Below the pieces are notes generated by a model. It was not told the origin of the DNA. It made no database searches and saw only the letters and a program-made list of their open reading frames with translations. The position numbers and the translations under genes were made by a program. A stretch of DNA of 64,000 bases from Sphagnum compactum (lineage: Eukaryota > Bryophyta > Sphagnopsida > Sphagnales), in assembly GCA_965153455.1 (NCBI GenBank), contig OZ234498.1, forward strand, positions 620,001 to 684,000, read 5' to 3'. Shown piece after piece: positions 19,946 through 33,262 of the stretch (its first letter is position 1; the number at the start of each line of letters is the position of its first letter).

Positions 19946-22900
19946 CACAATTTTTTTTCATTCTCATTTTTGGGTTTTTAACTACTACTATTAGGCTTTA
20001 AATTTCACTAAATTAGTCAAATCTATGTAGACTTATGGCAACCTAAGATAGATCTATGCCTAATTTAAACCAAAATACACAAATTGGTTTTATGTTCATT
20101 CATATTTGTTATTTGCTTATGTCAAAGTATAGGCATTTTAAATTGTAGGGGTCATAAATGCACTAAAATATCCATGAAAATTCAATGGCTTTTATGGTTA
20201 ATTGTAGGACCTTTACAAAATAAGTAACTAGTGTCACCTTCCCATGAGGGCCACTCTTGGATACATATTACAAGATAGGATCGCTATATTTCTAGATTAA
20301 TTGGTTTCAATCTCTGCCCTACCAACAATGCTTGTCATTTTCATTCCTTGTAGATTCAATAAAAAATGAATTCCCACAAGAAAGAGTCAAAGTTAATTGC
20401 CTTATTTGAAAGGAAATTTTTTAATTAAAAATTTAAATTAATTTGTTGCAGCAATATTCAACAAAAAAAAAACTACAAATGATAATGAACAACATATCCA
20501 TGAACATGCAAGTCTTACACATCTATCATATGGTCTCATTTGAATTATTATTTTTTAAATGGAAACATTTTGGTTGATAAATGGTAACTTTCAATTTTTC
20601 GGGGTGAAATATGAATTATTTATTTATTTTTTAAAAGGTCATTCTTATGTCATGAATTTGAAATTCTCCAAAAGTCCACCTCATATATTTGGAATAGTTT
20701 GAATCGCATTGTTAAACATAAAATTAATGCACTAAACACTTTAGACCTAGGCCATTTTTTCCCTCTCTAAAAAAACATATAAGATATTGTTAAAAGTAAT
20801 AATCCCCCTTAAAATTGTGTCCCTCTTTCTAAAACCATCGTTGGGTTAACTTTATATGCCCAATTTATGTTAGTTTAATGGGGTGTATGGGATGAGGGGA
20901 TATGAGGTTTGGTCATTTTTTTTTATGGTTTTGTTCTTGTGTTGTGCAATGCACGTACTTAGATCCAATTGTTAGAACCATAGTTCTAGATTCGAATATG
21001 AAGAACTCTTAGTAGGACCCTTACCCATGAACTATCATCATTATAAAACTAGGGTAAAACTTAGAACCTTCTACCAACCTATTTTCAAGGGAGGAAATTG
21101 TTAACAACCTCCCCATCATAAATGGGTTTCGGGTTCTAAGCTTCTAGGTCATTTTATTTTGTGAAATATTGATTTGTTGGTTAATTGAATTCCTCTCAAT
21201 ATAGAGCTCTAAAACAATTGATTCTACACAAACTATAAAGGTCTATCCTTACCAACGGGTTGGGCATTTCCAAGATGACAAAATTGGTCATGGCAATTGT
21301 TTCCATTATCTTTTACCAACCTAAATTATGTTTACAACCTACTACCAACCTTTATGGCTAGGAATGGGCAAAAGTGGGTAGATTCAAACATCCCAAATTT
21401 TTGTTTAAGGTTCAAATTGAACAATTTTGAAAACATTGCACAGACCATATGCATAAGAGGATGGCTTATTTTTAGATTTGGTTCATTGTGTTTAGATTTC
21501 ATGAATGTGTGTTTCATTTCTCGAAGTTCCCTTTTACTCTTTTTTGTTTGTTCCAAAGTTTTGGCTTAACTCCTCTTGGTTCAAAAGTTCAAAACTCATG
21601 CTCATATTCTCTTTTGTTTTGGAACCCTAAAGCCAATTCTAAGGTGTGCATGTGTAGGTGTTTCATTTTTGGTGGAGCCCTCAAGTTGCAAATCCCTTTC
21701 TATATCTAATTTTGAAGTGATCAAAAAGTTTTCCTCTAAAGCTTATGGTATCATTGTGTGTGCACGTGTTTTATTTTCAATGTAATTTTGTGGAACCTTA
21801 AAGTTGTGAAATCCATTTCTATATCTAATTATAAGGTGGTTCAAAAGCTTTCCTATGAACTTTTGGTGTCACTTTATTTTGTGCTTTTAGTTATTCTATT
21901 TTATATGATTATGTTATAGTTGTTTGCAAATGTGAGATTTAATTTTATATGGTTCAATTTTGAGGTGGTTTTTTTTTTTAGTGTAACTTTATCCAATATG
22001 GTTTTGAGTTTGAAATCTAATTAATATGGTTTCAATTGGCTCTTTTTTGGTGTAAGTTTACTTTGATTGGTGTAAGTTCATTATTTTATGGTGCAACTTT
22101 CTCAAACCTTAAGTTGTGACATCCAATTGTGTATGTTTTTGTTTTATGTTTTTATTTTTTTATGGTGTAATTATGTGGAACATTAAAGTTATGAGATACA
22201 ATTATATATGGTTATGTTACAACGATTTGTAAGTTTGAGGTGGTTCTAGTAGTTCACTAGGTTTTGTGTTTTCATGTGTTTTTTGGTGTTAAAAGGATGG
22301 CATCAATAAATGAAACAATCAAAATGTCACACAAACATGATGAGTTTATGTCGGAATTGTCATAGCATTCAAGTGTCCGTTAGGATGCAACATGTCTATT
22401 TGGACACTAACACTCCCCAACATCATGTCCAAATAGGATCAATTTAAATCAAACTGAACTTTGATTGCTAAGGGGAATCGCTTGCACCGTTTGATGACCC
22501 AAATAACTTTTAGTCATCACAATCTCGTGATTCCCAAAAACTTTTACCATTTGTGACTAGAAAAAAATTCAAGCGGTGATGAAAAACTTTAAGTAGTGAT
22601 TGAACTTGTTTTGGGTAGTGACTAAATTTTTTTAGTTTTTAGATCAATGATCAAGGTTAAACCATCGTCCATCTAACAATTGAAAATTTCTGAGTAATGA
22701 CCGAAATCGAAGGCTCGAAAATTTGGCAACCAAAATTTTCAATCACCAAAACTAATCTAACCAAAAAAAATTAATCGTAAAAAAATTGATCAATGTTTGT
22801 CCTAACGGATGAAACTAACACATCCGAATGGATGTCAATGTGAGGATGAACGCAAATTGAGAACATCACATCCATTTTGACAACCTTGGTTTATGTAATT

Positions 22901-24045
22901 TAAGTAATCTCCCAATTGGATCACCTCCAATTGAATTAAAAGTGGTACCTGATATAGAAATACCTTGGCAACTTTTCATTTCACAACTCTAAACTAATCA
23001 AAAATAATGATACCATTTGCATCGCACTTTTTATCATTGGGGTTTATATTGTTGTTAATGGTGTTGTTGCAAAGGAAACTATAACCAATTTTTTTTCAAT
23101 ATTATGATGTGTTGTATGTGAACTTGTTGTAATGCAAATTGATGTTAAGAATTTGTCCCAAGGGAAAAACAAAGGACTTTTGATTTGTAACAACCAACAT
23201 TGCATGAACTCATTAATAAAACACACTTCTAATGAACATCCTAAGTTGTAGAGGAGGCGAGGACTATTTTTTTTTTGCAGATAATGGTGAAAACCAATGA
23301 AAAACAAGTTGCAAAGAAGAGGACTTTCCCACCTCCTCAAATGACAAACTTTTTTGGTAGTCAAAAACATTATTCCAATAACCAAACACAACAAGATCTT
23401 TTGGAGGATTTAATGTTGTAGATGCCAAAGGCTATTATCCCTTGTCATTCATTGAAAATCTATGGTTGAGGTGTTTAATTCTTCATCAATGTGAACGCAC
23501 ATAATCTTCATCTCGACAACAATTGGTGAATGAAATTCTTTCAAATATTGTGACAAAAACTAAGGAGTTCTTCCAAGCTTTTACATCTTACATTACATGT
23601 ATAATTTCTTTTGATCTTCAGATGTCATGCACTTGAATAACACATTTGTTATGGTTGTAACTTTATCAACAATTATTGGCAACCCTTCCATGTGATTGTT
23701 GGAGTTTTTGTGGTGTAAAATATAGATGGTGTGGCCATGGCAACCCAAGTAAACGTTCTACTTGACTCATTTGGTTCGCTTAACAAAGTCATTGCTTATG
23801 TCAAAGATAAAAGTTCAAATTTGAACACATTGACTAATGTTTTGAAGTTCATGGTTTTTTATTTTCCCCTTCAATTGCCACCATTTGTAAAATTGTGTTT
23901 TAGCCATGCAATGTCAAAGGTGGCTTAGTATTGTAGCTGGTGGTGACCAAACAGCGCTTGGGGTACAGTGCCAGACAGGAGATAGTTGAAGTTGACGTCC
24001 ACCAAATTGCAAATTTGAGAAGCCATATGCAATCCATCAACCAGG
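19946..24045. other. AT-rich gene-free spacer
   Basis: No exon chain or transposase recognised. Open frames at 21297-21785 on the plus strand are Phe/Leu/Ser-rich and look like AT-rich noise. There is a short inverted pair TATTTGGACA/TGTCCAAATA around 22399-22436 and a partly inverted TCCGTTAGGA/TCCTAACGGA pair (about 22377 and 22799). These could be ends of a degraded ~430-bp MITE, but I could not define a target duplication. Confidence 0.5.
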
Positions 24046-26006
24046 CTAAGCCCACTTCCCTCCACCAGCAACAAGAGCCAACAGTCTGACAAATGTGAGG
24101 GCATAAGGCACAATAAGAGTCATTCCTTTCTGGTTCTGTGTAGATATTGTCATAGACGGCATGTACTCAACTCCAAGAACCCATTGTGAAATTGCACCTA
24201 GCATCAAGAGACTCCTCATCACTGTTGCAATCCAATGTCCCGTCCCCACTTTGGCCCAGAAGAGAGCTGCCAATATGAGTACAGAGGTATCAAAGAAGGT
24301 GCAGATGGAAATCAGAACTGCCCACTTACTGAATTTCTCCAGTCTTGCAGTTCGCCAGTAGATGATATTGATTGATTGAGCAAGCAACACCACTAGGCAG
24401 GACAATACGGTAGCCCAGATGGATAAGCCATTCAAATAGCTGCTTCCGACTAAGTGGAACCAAGGGGTGATGGCCATAATTGTGATCCAAAGCAGGACAA
24501 GCAAAACCTCCAACACTGTTGCCATCAGTAATCTGTGAACTGGAAGCGAGTATCTACCCTTCCAAGGTGCCAATTTCACGACATTGAAGTGGTTTTCTAT
24601 TGAGATTTCACATTGCGCAGAGCTGCAAAAGGCAAGCAAAGGGAGCTTTGTTTGTGTGGAATCAACAATGTACCCACGCATTGCTCGCCTGGTGATAAGT
24701 GCACTCGAGAATGCATCGGTGCGAAACAAAATTACAAGTACACAGGCAGAGAAAAACCCACACATTCTTGACAGCCACCACAAGGATGTATCAAATTTAG
24801 TCTCAGTAAGTGTAGCACTTGGCTCACCAGCAAGTGCCTTCCGATAGCTGGCAGTGAAAGGATTCTCATTGCCACGATCTTCTGCATCCTTCACAGAACT
24901 GGCTTCTAGGATGGTATTACCCCATGTGACACTCTCATCGTTGGCAGGCTCAAGGAGCATCAGCCCAGTGTGTCCTTCTTCAGCAAAAACATCTGCAATG
25001 CTCTTCAGAAGAGTTCTACAAGAAACATTAAAGGGTATCTGAGGACCCAGAGGTCCAAGCATCCCTCCTTCTGCTTTCTGGTAGAAACAATTCTGTGATC
25101 CATGGCATTTGTGGAAAGCACATGAGACACAAATGATTGCATCATATCTGTCATCAATGCGGAAGACAGATCCAGGAGCAACAGCGATCAAATGCTCACA
25201 CACACCTTCCACTCGTTCCAGCCGCAAGCATTTGCATGTGACAGTGCATGTACAATTTGTGGCTGAGAGATTCGGAGGACATAGCCATGCCACAGGCATC
25301 AATTCGGCATTCTTCCCTGTAGTTGCTCCATAGTATGAGAACAATTGTTGAGCCCAGGTCGTGGAGTTTTCTTCTACCAGCACCAGAACTTGACTGAGAG
25401 AGTGCTGAGCATACACATCAAGAATCTTCACACTCCCTTGTCGTTGTCCTCTCAACAACGTCAGCAAGTCTCTTGTGTTGGTTTCTGCATCCAATCTGCG
25501 TCTGAGAATTGTAGTCACAAGGGCCGTGATGAGACCCAAGGCTGTCAGACCAGCATCCAGGAAGTTTGCACCGTCGCTCAGTGAAAGGTTGGGTTCCTGT
25601 GCTCGAACATATCGTATGTACCCGGAGATTGAAACCGCACAGATCCCTCTGAATGCCAACCTCTGTCTTTGCTGCACTTCAATCCCTAAACTCCTGCAAG
25701 GAGGGGTGGAAGGGTGGGTGGGTGCACAGTTGGTCAAGTAAACCTAAACCTTACACTCTAAGACCTTGTGATTGCAGCAGCAGAAGCTCCTATCAACTGT
25801 GGGGGAGTGTGTAAGGGGAATTCAATCTTTTACCTCTTCTGGTGGAGGACGTCGTCTGTCGTGTACAGATACTCTTCTTGTGACACCATTGAGTTCTGGA
25901 CAGATGAGCAACGTACTCGAGCTACTGCTGCTGTTGTTCCTTCTTCTTCATTTTTAGAAGATGAAGAAATCTCCTGGAGATCAAGAGGAAGAGCAAGAAT
26001 GGCCAT
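24046..26006 (-). CDS. Unrecognised multi-pass membrane protein, two exons
   Basis: Exon 1 is 26006-25834 (ATG in a clear start context) and exon 2 is 25693-24046. The donor AAGAG|GTAAAA and acceptor CTTGCAG|G join in phase to give 606 aa. The N-terminus is hydrophilic and Glu/Ser-rich without a signal peptide. Hydrophobic segments lie at about 101-121, 368-386, 446-473, 478-503, 514-538, 547-570 and 582-601. Between the first and second lies a ~245-residue non-membrane region with a Cys-rich block (about 196-260, including CTCTVTCKC and CVSCAFHKC). I do not recognise the family and do not assign a function. It could be a lineage-specific receptor-, sensor- or transporter-like protein. Coding composition and lack of stops over 1.6 kb argue for a real gene. 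Confidence 0.8.
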
Positions 26007-26967
26007 AAGAACTCTATCTGTTGTTTAGGGTGGTTCAGCCAAATGCGACGAAAACACATCTGCTGCAGGCTGACACCCAGCTACTGTTAGATATGTTGTC
26101 TTGTGATACATCAAAGAAGATTGATGTTATGATGAAATGAGTAGAGGCACATCCCAAGCTGGAGATCATTGCAGCTGAAAAACCAGCTGAGGTATAGCAC
26201 CTCGGGAGTCCATAGAAACGGATCCAGCAATAGAAAGCTCCTTCTCGTCCATGTCAGGTATGCAATCTGGCGTGATTCCTCCAAGCCCCACTTGAAGAAT
26301 TGGAGGAGAAGGTCATAGATAAAAGGGGAGCTGCGAGATGATGTCAATTCCGCTTGTAGAGATGATGATGAGGAGCAGCCAGGAGCTCACAGGAGCCTGC
26401 AGAAGTCTTTTCCTTCTCAAAAGAGTCTACACTGGCTCCCAAGGCCACAGACTCGAGAGCTTCTGTGCAACGCCAGAGAGCTCTCTGTTAATTTTCTTCA
26501 CTGGTTTTTTCTTTTTCTTTTTCTTTTTTTTTAATTATTTTTTTTATAATTTTTCATTTTAATAATTAAAAATTTATTATTTTATTTTATTTTTCTAATT
26601 TCCACCTTTGAAAGGTGATTTTTTATTGTTGATTTTATTTTGAAAAAACAACAATGGTTTTTTATTCAAGGTTGGGGCTGTTTTGTTTTTGGGTCTATGA
26701 TTTTTAGGGTTTTGTTGAAGTTTGATGATTGTATAGTTATTATGGATCATATGTGTGTTGGAAGGGTTACTTTAATTTGGATTTCTCCTTTCGGTGACAT
26801 TGGGTAATTCTTTGCTTTGCACACCATGAGCTGGAGATTTCTTATTTCAAACTTTGTCACTTTCAATGTTTGGGGTTCAATCAATTTTGTGGACATGTTG
26901 AATGAAAAAAAGAAACATTGTAGTCGATTGTTTTGAGTAGAACCAAAACAAAGAACTTATTGGGGAA

Positions 26968-27962
26968 ATGGTGGCGGCCATTGTATGTCATACAACACTT
27001 GAGATGAGATACAAAAAATATCTCATGTATTATCGGATGACATTTGATGCTTTCAATGTTTTGGTTGAAGAATTAACACCATTTTTGAAGTTTGAATGTC
27101 TTAATCTTCTAAGGCCACAATTAGAAGTCAGGAAAATTGCTGCAATTGTGTTGTACATGTTTGCTCATGGGTTGAACCTAAAGCATATGTCAGACATATT
27201 TGATGTGGGCGCCTCTACTATACACAAGTATGTGGACATTGTGTGTGATGCACTTTGCAATAAAGACAAGCTTTTTCACAAGTACATCAAGATCCCAAAT
27301 GGAAACTACTTGCTGCACATCATACAACAATTTGAAAACCTTACAGGTTTGTCAAACAGATGTGGTGCTACAAATGGCACGCATATCCCATTAGTTGAAA
27401 GGCCAAATAAAAGGTATACTATTGCAACTATAGATTATTACAATCAAAAAAGGTTTCATAACATTGTTTTACAAGTAGTATGTGATACACAAAAGTTGTT
27501 TTGGAACATTTGTGATGGTCAACTTGGAGGAGTTCACGGTGGGGGTCAATTAAAAACCTTTAGTTTGTATCATGACTTATGGACTTGATAGATTTTTAAA
27601 GAGCCAAAAGTGACCATTCAAGGTGTGAAGATCACACCTTATTTGATTCGTGATTCTACATGTCCTTTATGTATTTATTTACAAAAAATTGGAAATCTCA
27701 TAATTCAAATGATGTAAGCAAAAAGAGATACAATAATAGCATGAATTTTGCAAGGGTTATTATAGAGAATATTTTTGGGTCTTTAAAAAATAGATGGAAA
27801 ACATTGAAGAAATTCAACTCTAATGTTAACAAGGCCCTAACAATTGTCGTAGCTTGTTGTGTGTTACACAATTATTATGAGATGTGGAAAATCCCTGAGC
27901 TCGGTCATGTGAATGATGCAACAAGAAGGGATAACCTTGCAAGATTTAAGGTTAGTAGATGA
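26968..27962 (+). pseudogene. PIF/Harbinger transposase (HARBI1-like), dead
   Basis: Frame 26968-27588 shows the N-terminal helical part (FNVLVEELTPFLK, VRKIAAIVLYMFAHGLNLKH, GASTIHKYVDIVCDAL) and the start of the DDE nuclease (CGATNGTHIPL, YYNQKRFHNIVLQVVCD). A stop follows at 27586, then remnants ITPYLIRDSTCP and, in frame 27660-27962, IIENIFGSLKNRWKTLKKF and VACCVLHNYYE. In active relatives the first motif is G-x-x-D-G-T-H; here the Asp codon is AAT (Asn, 27373-27375). The second Asp (VHDA-type) is replaced in VHGGGQL. Only the Glu of IIENIFG remains. Two lost catalytic residues, a stop and missing sequence show it is inactive. Confidence 0.88.
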
Positions 27963-28217
27963 CCAACTTTGAAGGATGGAGAACAAACAAAACAAACAAA
28001 AAAATTAATGAGAAGGGCTTTGTTTAAACAATGGTTAATAAATCATCCATAAGTGTTTTTGATTCTATGCATTGTCCTTTGAACATGACTTGGAATTTAT
28101 TTTATTTCATCATCATACAATGGCATTGCTTGACATTGATTTGGTCATTACTTTCAAAAACATGATGTCAAATGTTACCACTTGTAGGAAAACTAGGCCT
28201 TGCTGGGTCTCTAGGCT

Positions 28218-29192
28218 TTAAAACTCCAACAAAAGAGCAACCATTTGTAATTGACCTTCTAATAACAATTTCCTCCCAACTTGTTCACTCTCTAGAATTT
28301 GGGTCATAATTTCCCTTGTCATTTGCATCTGTAAAAGCTTTAATTCCTTTGTAGTTTGTGCACATTCTTTGATAACTTTTGCAATGGAAAGAGATTCCAT
28401 AGACGAACATCGTTTTTTGCTTGTAGTTTTCTTGTTGGGTTTGCTTCTAATGCCAATTAAGTTACATGCCTTTGTCCTAGGTGAGACTATATCAAATGCT
28501 TGGTCAAATGTGTGATTTTGTGTGACATGATCATTACTGTCAACAAAAACTAGGGTTTGACATTTAGGGCTTTCATGTGGTTGTGTTTTTGGAATAGAAT
28601 TAGGATGATCATCCAAGTTTACCACTTGAGGATGTGATAAACAAGAATCTTGATCAATGTCACCAATTGCACTTGTCATTTTTGGTGTTCCTCCTAAAAT
28701 GCTATGAAACTTCTCATACCATGACCAAAAGGAAAGAGGAGCACTTGTTGCATTACATGTCTCATGTTCTTCACAATATTTCTTTCTCATCTTGGTGATT
28801 TTGTCTTTACACTATTTTCAAGTGTGTGACACCTCATTAGGGAATGCTACATTGATTTTGTCAATAAGTTTTTTCCAATCTTTTGCAGCCATAGGTTGCC
28901 TTTGATATTCCCAATGCTTTTCCTCCCACAAATCAATCATCATTTGAAATTTTCCATTAGTCCACAATCTCATATCAATTTGAGGCCTTACTTCAAGTTT
29001 AGGGGCATTCAAGCTAGTATTCACACTTAAGCCCAACCCCAACCCCAAAGGTTGAGAAGGAGAATTCAAATTCACAACTTGAAAATACCCTAACCCTAAC
29101 CTTTGAGAAAAGCTAATATTGAACCCTTGAGAAGGAGAAGAAGGTCCTTCCAAAAAGTAACCCATAAAAGAATTTGACAAATTTTGTTCCAT
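28218..29192 (-). pseudogene. Harbinger partner ORF, SANT/trihelix-like DNA-binding protein
   Basis: Two minus-strand frames, 29192-28818 and 28790-28218, face the transposase tail to tail. The first has RLWTNGKFQMMIDLWEEKHW...AAKDWKKLIDKINVAFPNEV, a Trp-spaced SANT/trihelix-like domain. The second continues with KYCEEHETCNATSAPLSFWS and a C-terminal region rich in Lys/Arg followed by a helix (KVIKECAQTTKELKLLQMQM). PIF/Harbinger elements normally carry such a second protein, which helps the transposase enter the nucleus and bind DNA. A stop and frame change near 28800 break it. Confidence 0.7.
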
Positions 29193-32100
29193 TTTTTCCT
29201 TTAAGTATCACAAATAAAACTATACCAAAACACAATCAACTTGTATAATTCCACTCCTTATTCTTGTCTCTAGATTCTACTCTCTGGACTACTATCATTG
29301 CTCTTTGGACTATGGATTGATTGTAGTTTTTTGGTTGCCTTTGGAATTTTGGGTTTATGGGTGGATTGTTTTGGAACTTACCAAAGGGTGTTGTTTCTTC
29401 ATTTTATCAATGGGAAAAGGAAAGTGAAAAAAGGTTTCATTTCATTCATCAACATAACGATAGTGTAAAAGGTTTGTTTTCGACCGTCGCGATGTCAACA
29501 AATGAAAAAACATGTACTACGATCAACAAGGCATATACACTCTTTGTTTGTTACATGTGCTCAAGGTTTCTTTCTTTGTGTTTGTGTTGTGTTTGTCTTT
29601 GTTTTGTGTAAACTTTGTTTTTGGAACTACACATGACAATGAAATTTGTTGGTTTTTTGGAAGGGTTTTTATGTACCAAATATGAAATGTAAATATTTAC
29701 TTAGTCATACTTCAATATATATTAGCTATACAATGAAAACCCAATATAAAAAATTTAATGATTTGTATTCTTTCTTTTTTTCACTTTTAGAATCATTTCA
29801 TTTTTAAAAATTAAAAAAAAAATTTGATGAAATTTTTAATTCCCTAGACAAATAAAAAAAGATTACATTGTAAAGCATGAGGTGAAAGTTATCATGAACC
29901 TAAACATGCATAAATTATGAAGCATAGGAGCTAAAAATGACCTTATTTATACTCTTTTAAGAGTGAGAGGGATCTTAAAGTTATAAGTAGGCATAATATC
30001 CCTCCTCTTCTCTTTTCTAAAAGGGATATTCATGAATATAAGGTACCGTCCAAATATGCAAGGAATTTTATCAAAGAGCTTTATGATGATGAAATACTGG
30101 TTATTATGAGTGGAGCTTGTTCGTTCTTTCTCTTTAATAAAAAAAAATTCCAATTTCGTGATGTAGCCAAAGTGGTGATCATTTAGAAAAGAAAACATTA
30201 AACAAGATTTGGCTATAGATAATATATGAATTGAAAGAAAAAAAGAATCTTTCTTTATTCTTGGCTACCTATTTGAACTTTGTTATTGAAAATTGACAAT
30301 TTTTTAAGAAAAAATTGTTGAAATCTGGCCATTTTTTTTCATGAAAAAACCTTTAAGTACGATGAAAATCATATTTTTCAGGTCAAAAGTTCTCCCCAAA
30401 TAAATAAATCACCATATGAGAAAGAAAAAGTTTCATGTAAGCACCCATGGCCATCACGGGAATAAAAACCCTACAACCCTAAACACACCCTTTGAAGAAC
30501 CCTGTGACCCTTTCCTTGTTATCTTAGTGCCATCATGCAGTGTTTTTTTTAATGCCAGAAAAAGTAAAATGGGAATATTTTGTTGCAAATCCCCCTCCTT
30601 TTAGAAAATATATGTGAATGTTATGAGGAAAATAAAAGTTTTTCAGGGAAAATTTCATCACACTCTAATTCAGTTCTTAGTTTGGGTGGTAGGTTTTGGC
30701 CCAATTTTACACTATGTATATAATTTTCTAGAAAATTTTCATTAATTAATGCTTTTTTTTTGGGGGATGCTCCTGATGATTTTAGCTCAAAATTTAAAAA
30801 ACAGTCAAAAACATTCTTTGTATGTTACTCTGTTGCTATTAGGGTTCAAAGATGATTTGTAAAACTGAAGGTGGCGCTCCTATAGTACTTTAAATCATTT
30901 AAAATGAACAACAAATGTGAAAGTTAGAAGCTTCGAAAGTAGGAGGGGTCCAAAGAGAAGGAGAAAAAAAATCATGTTTTGTAAATTGAAAAGCATTATT
31001 TTTTTTCTTGTTATTATTTCATTACTCCTTTTCCTTTGCACTTCAAAGATGATTTCTAGAGCTTGAGGTAATGCTCTAATAACATTTTAAAATCACTCAA
31101 AACGAAGCACAGATGACAAAGATTTAGAGAAGTGTTCAATGATAAGGTAGTGATCGGTGATGAACAATTCTATCTTGGGTTAGCCATTTTAAGACCAATG
31201 TTTTTCTAAAATCAATTTTGTGATATAGCCAAAGTGGTGATCATCCATAGAACATTTAGCCAAATTTGGTTGTCTATATTATACTAAGGTACGAGATCGT
31301 TTGGTTAGATATATTGTAACCTACTCAAACGGTGGGGCCATTTACTATATACTTTTGGTACAATCAAAAAGTCTTCGGTGAGATGGTGTGCACATTTTTT
31401 GTGGTTTCACCACTTTTGCAAAAATTGAAACAAAAGTTACTGAATTTAGAGCAAGTTTCATCTCAAATTTAACAAAGTTCCATAAGAACACTTTGAAGCT
31501 AAGCTCACTTTGACTTGAATAATATTTTATGGGTGACCTTACAACAACAAGTTTATTATATTTGGGCCTACGGCACAAGGTCCCACTCGTAGTAGTGATA
31601 TGAAAAATCAAAAGATGTTGAGCATCCTTTTTTTTATATTTTTGGCTACCTATTCGAACCAAATGTAGAAATCTGGCTATTTTTATTAAAATTTTCACAA
31701 AAATTATGACAATTGAAAACCCCCAAAACCATTTCATTTTCACATTTATTAAAAAAAATCTCCAATATTTAGCCTCCATAAAATAAAGGCTATTAAGAAA
31801 AGAGAAAATTTTAGAAATTTTGTCCCTAGTGTAAATTCCACTAATTTTGCTAATTTTTAAGGAAAGAATTGACCAAATTCTCAGTATCACAAAAAAATTT
31901 AAATTTTTTTAAATTTACAAAAAAAAAAAAAAAACCCTTGATCATTACTTCGGTTTAATTACATCACAAATTTGAGAAATGATAATATTAAATAATTAAA
32001 TAATTAATTTCTGCGAAAAGCCAGTGAACGAAAGCCAGTACCGTACTTACACAATGTCACATTAAATTAATTATAACGCATCACAACAGAGACTTTACAG
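29193..32100. other. AT-rich spacer with dispersed repeat copies
   Basis: No gene is apparent. The segment contains copies of a dispersed repeat recognised by TTGGCTACCTATT followed by AAATCTGGC (about 30255-30330 and 31645-31680) and by GTGATGTAGCCAAAGTGGTGATCATTTAG-like words (about 30160 and 31215). Related copies occur near 49870 and 58780. A 181-aa minus-strand frame at 31345-31890 lies within this repeat-rich DNA and is not credible as a gene. Confidence 0.5.
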
Positions 32101-32149
32101 AGAAAATTCAAAAATACTTTTTCTTTACAACTGTGTAAAAGAAGAACAA

Positions 32150-32400
32150 GACCAGTACCACCACCCGCCGAAGTTCCGGCAAGTTCCAGTACTTACCCAC
32201 AACTGGACCGGGCAAACCGGGCCTCAGAGAGCTTCTCTGAGAACCGGTACCACGAGCAGCGGTCCTTCTGGGCACGCTTTGCTGCAGAGGTGCTCTCCGT
32301 AGAGCGACGAGGACGACGACGACGACGAGGATGTGCCCATGCGTTCTCGACAAATCTCTTTGGATGCTGAACAAACAAGCAAGCTCTCACTCATCTGTTG
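32150..32400. other. GC-rich island upstream of the PPPDE gene
   Basis: About 250 bases are rich in CpG and open in several frames on both strands, including Arg-rich stretches from a (GAC)n run at about 32310-32325. No family is recognisable and splice sites do not resolve a gene. It is most simply the promoter and 5' transcribed region of the plus-strand PPPDE gene; an unrecognised short exon cannot be excluded. Confidence 0.35.
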
Positions 32401-32770
32401 TTTTGCAGAATTCTTTGGATTCCACAGGCAGCAGAGATTGGTTTTTTTGTAAGCTTTTGACATGAAATTGGCAACCCTTGACGACTTTCTTCACTCCAGG
32501 AGCAGAAGAAGCAGCAGGAACAGAAGAGAAGTTTCCTTCCTTCTCTTTGTTCCCGAGTGCCTGGAGTTTCAGTTTTAGGTTTTAAGGGAGAAGAGGAGTG
32601 GCGGGGAGAATTGCAAAACGTTGTGACCAGAGCTTGGAAGGTGAGTGAGTGGTCAAGTTTTTTTTTCCCCTCGTTTTTCTCTTTGTTCATTGAAGCACAC
32701 TTTGGTGAAAAGCTTTGTGTTGTACAGAAGGATTGATGAGGTTTTGTTTCCACTCGAAAACCTTCAATGG

Positions 32771-32814
32771 AGTAGTAGTAGTAGTAGTAGTAGTAGTTCT
32801 TCTTCTTCTTCTTC
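32771..32814 (+). repeat. (AGT)9-(TTC)6 compound microsatellite
   Basis: Nine AGT triplets run directly into about six TTC triplets. The array lies about 450 bp before the chosen PPPDE start codon, probably in its transcribed leader or promoter. Likely length-polymorphic. Confidence 0.9.
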
Positions 32815-33262
32815 ACCTAGTGAGCCTATCTATGCTTTGCAATGAGCAGTGGTTTTTCCCCTGGGCAATGGAAAAACGCCAAACTACTGGCGTCAGGTTC
32901 AGGCAGCAGTAAGGCAGTGTACAATATCAGCGGTAGGTTTCTTGAGAAGAGCAAGTGCTGCTAATCTGCTTGTTTATTGTTGTGGCGGAGCAGCAACAGT
33001 TGATTCTAAGTTCAGACTGCAACACAGTTCTAGGAATTCTTAAGCTTCTCTCTGAAGGAAACATTGCATGTGGACATGTTGCAAGAATGATGAAATCCTA
33101 TGCTTCTCAGAAGACCCTCAAACAAGGTGATCATGTTTTGTATTGGGTTTTTATGGGGTTCATGCAGGTGCAAAAGTAGTCGGTTAGTTCATTGGAATCT
33201 GGAACAATTATGGGGACGATTGGTTGTTTTTTCATGCTTTGAAGCAACAGGCCTTGTTGAAG

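Noticed and set aside
26600-29600. Terminal inverted repeats for the Harbinger element
   Set aside because: A G-rich start such as GGGGCTG near 26675 was considered, but no matching reverse complement was found downstream of 29192, so ends are left undefined.
31345-31890. 181-aa reverse-strand frame
   Set aside because: Low-complexity, Lys/Ile/Phe-rich, with no domain; it lies in AT-rich dispersed repeat DNA.
32108-32463. Arg-rich reverse-strand frames with RRRRR runs
   Set aside because: Caused by a (GAC)n tract in a GC-rich leader or promoter; frames overlap on both strands and no family is visible.
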